Part shown: one piece after another, positions 63,179-64,000 of the stretch
How positions within the stretch are numbered: position 1 is the stretch's first letter
Layout of the letters: each line of letters begins with the position of its first letter
Source: Chitinophagaceae bacterium
GTDB lineage: Bacteria; Bacteroidota; Bacteroidia; Chitinophagales; Chitinophagaceae
Assembly (NCBI GenBank): GCA_017307755.1
Contig: JAFKGQ010000011.1
Span: forward strand, 372,001-436,000
Length of the DNA stretch: 64,000 nucleotides
Direction: 5' to 3'
Translations under genes and position numbers: made by a program
The notes under the pieces: generated by a model
Told to the model about the DNA's origin: nothing
Seen by the model: only the letters and a program-made list of their open reading frames with translations
Databases searched by the model: none

Positions 63179-63661
63179 ATGAAAACAATAACCTTATCCA
63201 TAATCATATGTCTTCTGTTGGCTTGCAAATCCTATAAAGACAGGGGAGAAGTGCTGCCAGGTTTTGATGTGCTGCTTCCTGACAGCGTTACCCGCATAAA
63301 TACCAGCGAGATCAAGACAGGCGCACCTATTGCCCTTCTGTATTTTAGTCCTGACTGCGAGCATTGTCAAAACGAAACAGAAGCCATCCTTCAGCATATT
63401 GACCGGCTGAGAGATGTAAGGTTCTATTTTATTACCAATGACCCTTTCGACCGGCTAAAAATATTCGGACAGCACTATCGCCTGGATAAATATTCAAATA
63501 TCCTTTTAGGACGGGATGAACAATTCTTCCTGTTGCGCTATCTAAAGGGCGGTTTTCCACCTTGCCTGGTGCTATATGACAAGGATAAAAGAAAGAGCAA
63601 AACCTTCCAGGGTGAGACACCCATCGATACGATCATCTCCTCCATCCATCAACTTTTATAG
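63179..63661 (+). CDS. Thioredoxin-like lipoprotein
   Basis: This 160-residue protein has a lipobox LLAC (Cys16) and a thioredoxin-fold core with FSPDCEHCQNET, giving a C60-E-H-C63 active-site pair, followed by FITNDPFDRLKIFGQHY and a cis-Pro-type GGFPPCLVLYDKD with a third Cys. Such proteins act as periplasmic thiol-disulfide carriers (TlpA/ResA-like). With the MauE-like gene just upstream it forms a MauE/MauD-like redox pair. The LanKC-like gene starts 3 nt after its stop, so all three are likely one transcript. Confidence 0.82.
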   Translation: MKTITLSIIICLLLACKSYKDRGEVLPGFDVLLPDSVTRINTSEIKTGAPIALLYFSPDCEHCQNETEAILQHIDRLRDVRFYFITNDPFDRLKIFGQHYRLDKYSNILLGRDEQFFLLRYLKGGFPPCLVLYDKDKRKSKTFQGETPIDTIISSIHQLL

Positions 63662-63664
63662 TCT

Positions 63665-64000
63665 ATGGAAAATCAGATCAATATTGCAAACGTTACGGAT
63701 TTTTCCGAGATCCTGGATACCTATGGCGTAAGCTATTTTCCGATGGATCAGTACTGGCAGGTAGGTGAGATCGCCCGGACACAAGGGTGGATCATACATC
63801 TTTCAGTTATTCTTGCGCAAGTACGTGAGCTCATACAGGTCATCGTACCGGAATTAATGGTTCAAAAAGTTCCATTTAAGGTGGTGAGGGATGTAAATAC
63901 GGCGGTAGATTTATTAGAAGCAGGTTATGGATATACTACGTTGGGAAAAATGATCAGCATATACCCGGAAGATGATGCGCAAGCCAGGTATCTTGCTGAA
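63665..64000 (+). CDS. N-terminal part of class III lanthionine synthetase-like (LanKC) protein, cut by window end
   Basis: Only the first 112 codons are visible, and the frame is open at the right edge. The sequence YWQVGEIARTQGWIIHLSV, then VPFKVVRDVNTAVDLL and LGKMISIYPEDDAQAR, follows the N-terminal domain of LanKC enzymes (typical pattern QGWKIHVSA...FK...GKFITVYP). In class III and IV systems this domain acts as a phosphoSer/Thr lyase before a kinase and a cyclase domain. The kinase and cyclase domains lie outside the window, so an active synthetase cannot be confirmed. It is the last visible gene of the operon starting at 57989. Confidence 0.75.
   Translation, partial: MENQINIANVTDFSEILDTYGVSYFPMDQYWQVGEIARTQGWIIHLSVILAQVRELIQVIVPELMVQKVPFKVVRDVNTAVDLLEAGYGYTTLGKMISIYPEDDAQARYLAE

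Noticed and set aside
1..64000. tRNA/rRNA genes, CRISPR arrays, insertion sequences, integrases
   Set aside because: Reading both strands gave no tRNA-like cloverleaf, no regularly spaced repeats, and no transposase or recombinase motifs.

Overview
The window looks like chromosomal DNA of a Bacteroidota species, most likely from the Chitinophagaceae or a close relative. The evidence is an ECF sigma / FecR / SusC / SusD cassette, TAnnTTTG promoter elements, an almost complete lack of Shine-Dalgarno sites, DUF6934, PF14905-type outer-membrane barrels and GH116/GH172 enzymes. No rRNA, tRNA, CRISPR array, transposase or integrase was recognised.

Left part (1-14.7 kb): two envelope-type hypothetical genes, the first cut by the window edge; a Dna2-like helicase-nuclease on the minus strand; an envelope cassette of a large secreted/outer-membrane protein, a lipoprotein with two internal repeats and a trypsin-like lipoprotein; then an amidase, an FtsX/MacB permease, an isochorismatase-family hydrolase and an RDD membrane protein that diverge around a perfect palindrome, an Hsp15-like S4 protein and a DUF6934 gene pair.

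Middle-left (14.9-25.7 kb): a MauE-like membrane protein with a small Cys-containing secreted protein, a minus-strand sigma-FecR-SusC-SusD nutrient-uptake cassette with a strong hairpin before susC, then trmD, a MOSC protein and a family 2 glycosyltransferase.

Right part (25.9-64 kb): a secreted protease and orphans, then a long glycan region. It has seven multi-pass GT-C-like membrane glycosyltransferases in two paralogous families: family A is 28470, 33239, 57989 and the C-terminal half of 59588; family B is 40030, 47766 and 52285. With them are two UDP-galactopyranose-mutase-like FAD oxidoreductases, one of them fused to a family A GT-C, plus GH51, GH172 and two GH116-type hydrolases, an acyltransferase, an outer-membrane barrel and AraC-type regulators. 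The natural reading is synthesis, export-side decoration and remodelling of an unusual surface glycan, perhaps with furanose sugars.

Right edge: a tight plus-strand run leads from GT-C (57989) through the FAD/GT-C fusion (59588), a MauE-like protein (62695) and a thioredoxin-like lipoprotein (63179) into the N-terminus of a class III lanthionine-synthetase-like (LanKC) protein that runs off the window. The fusion and this LanKC-linked operon are the most unusual parts.
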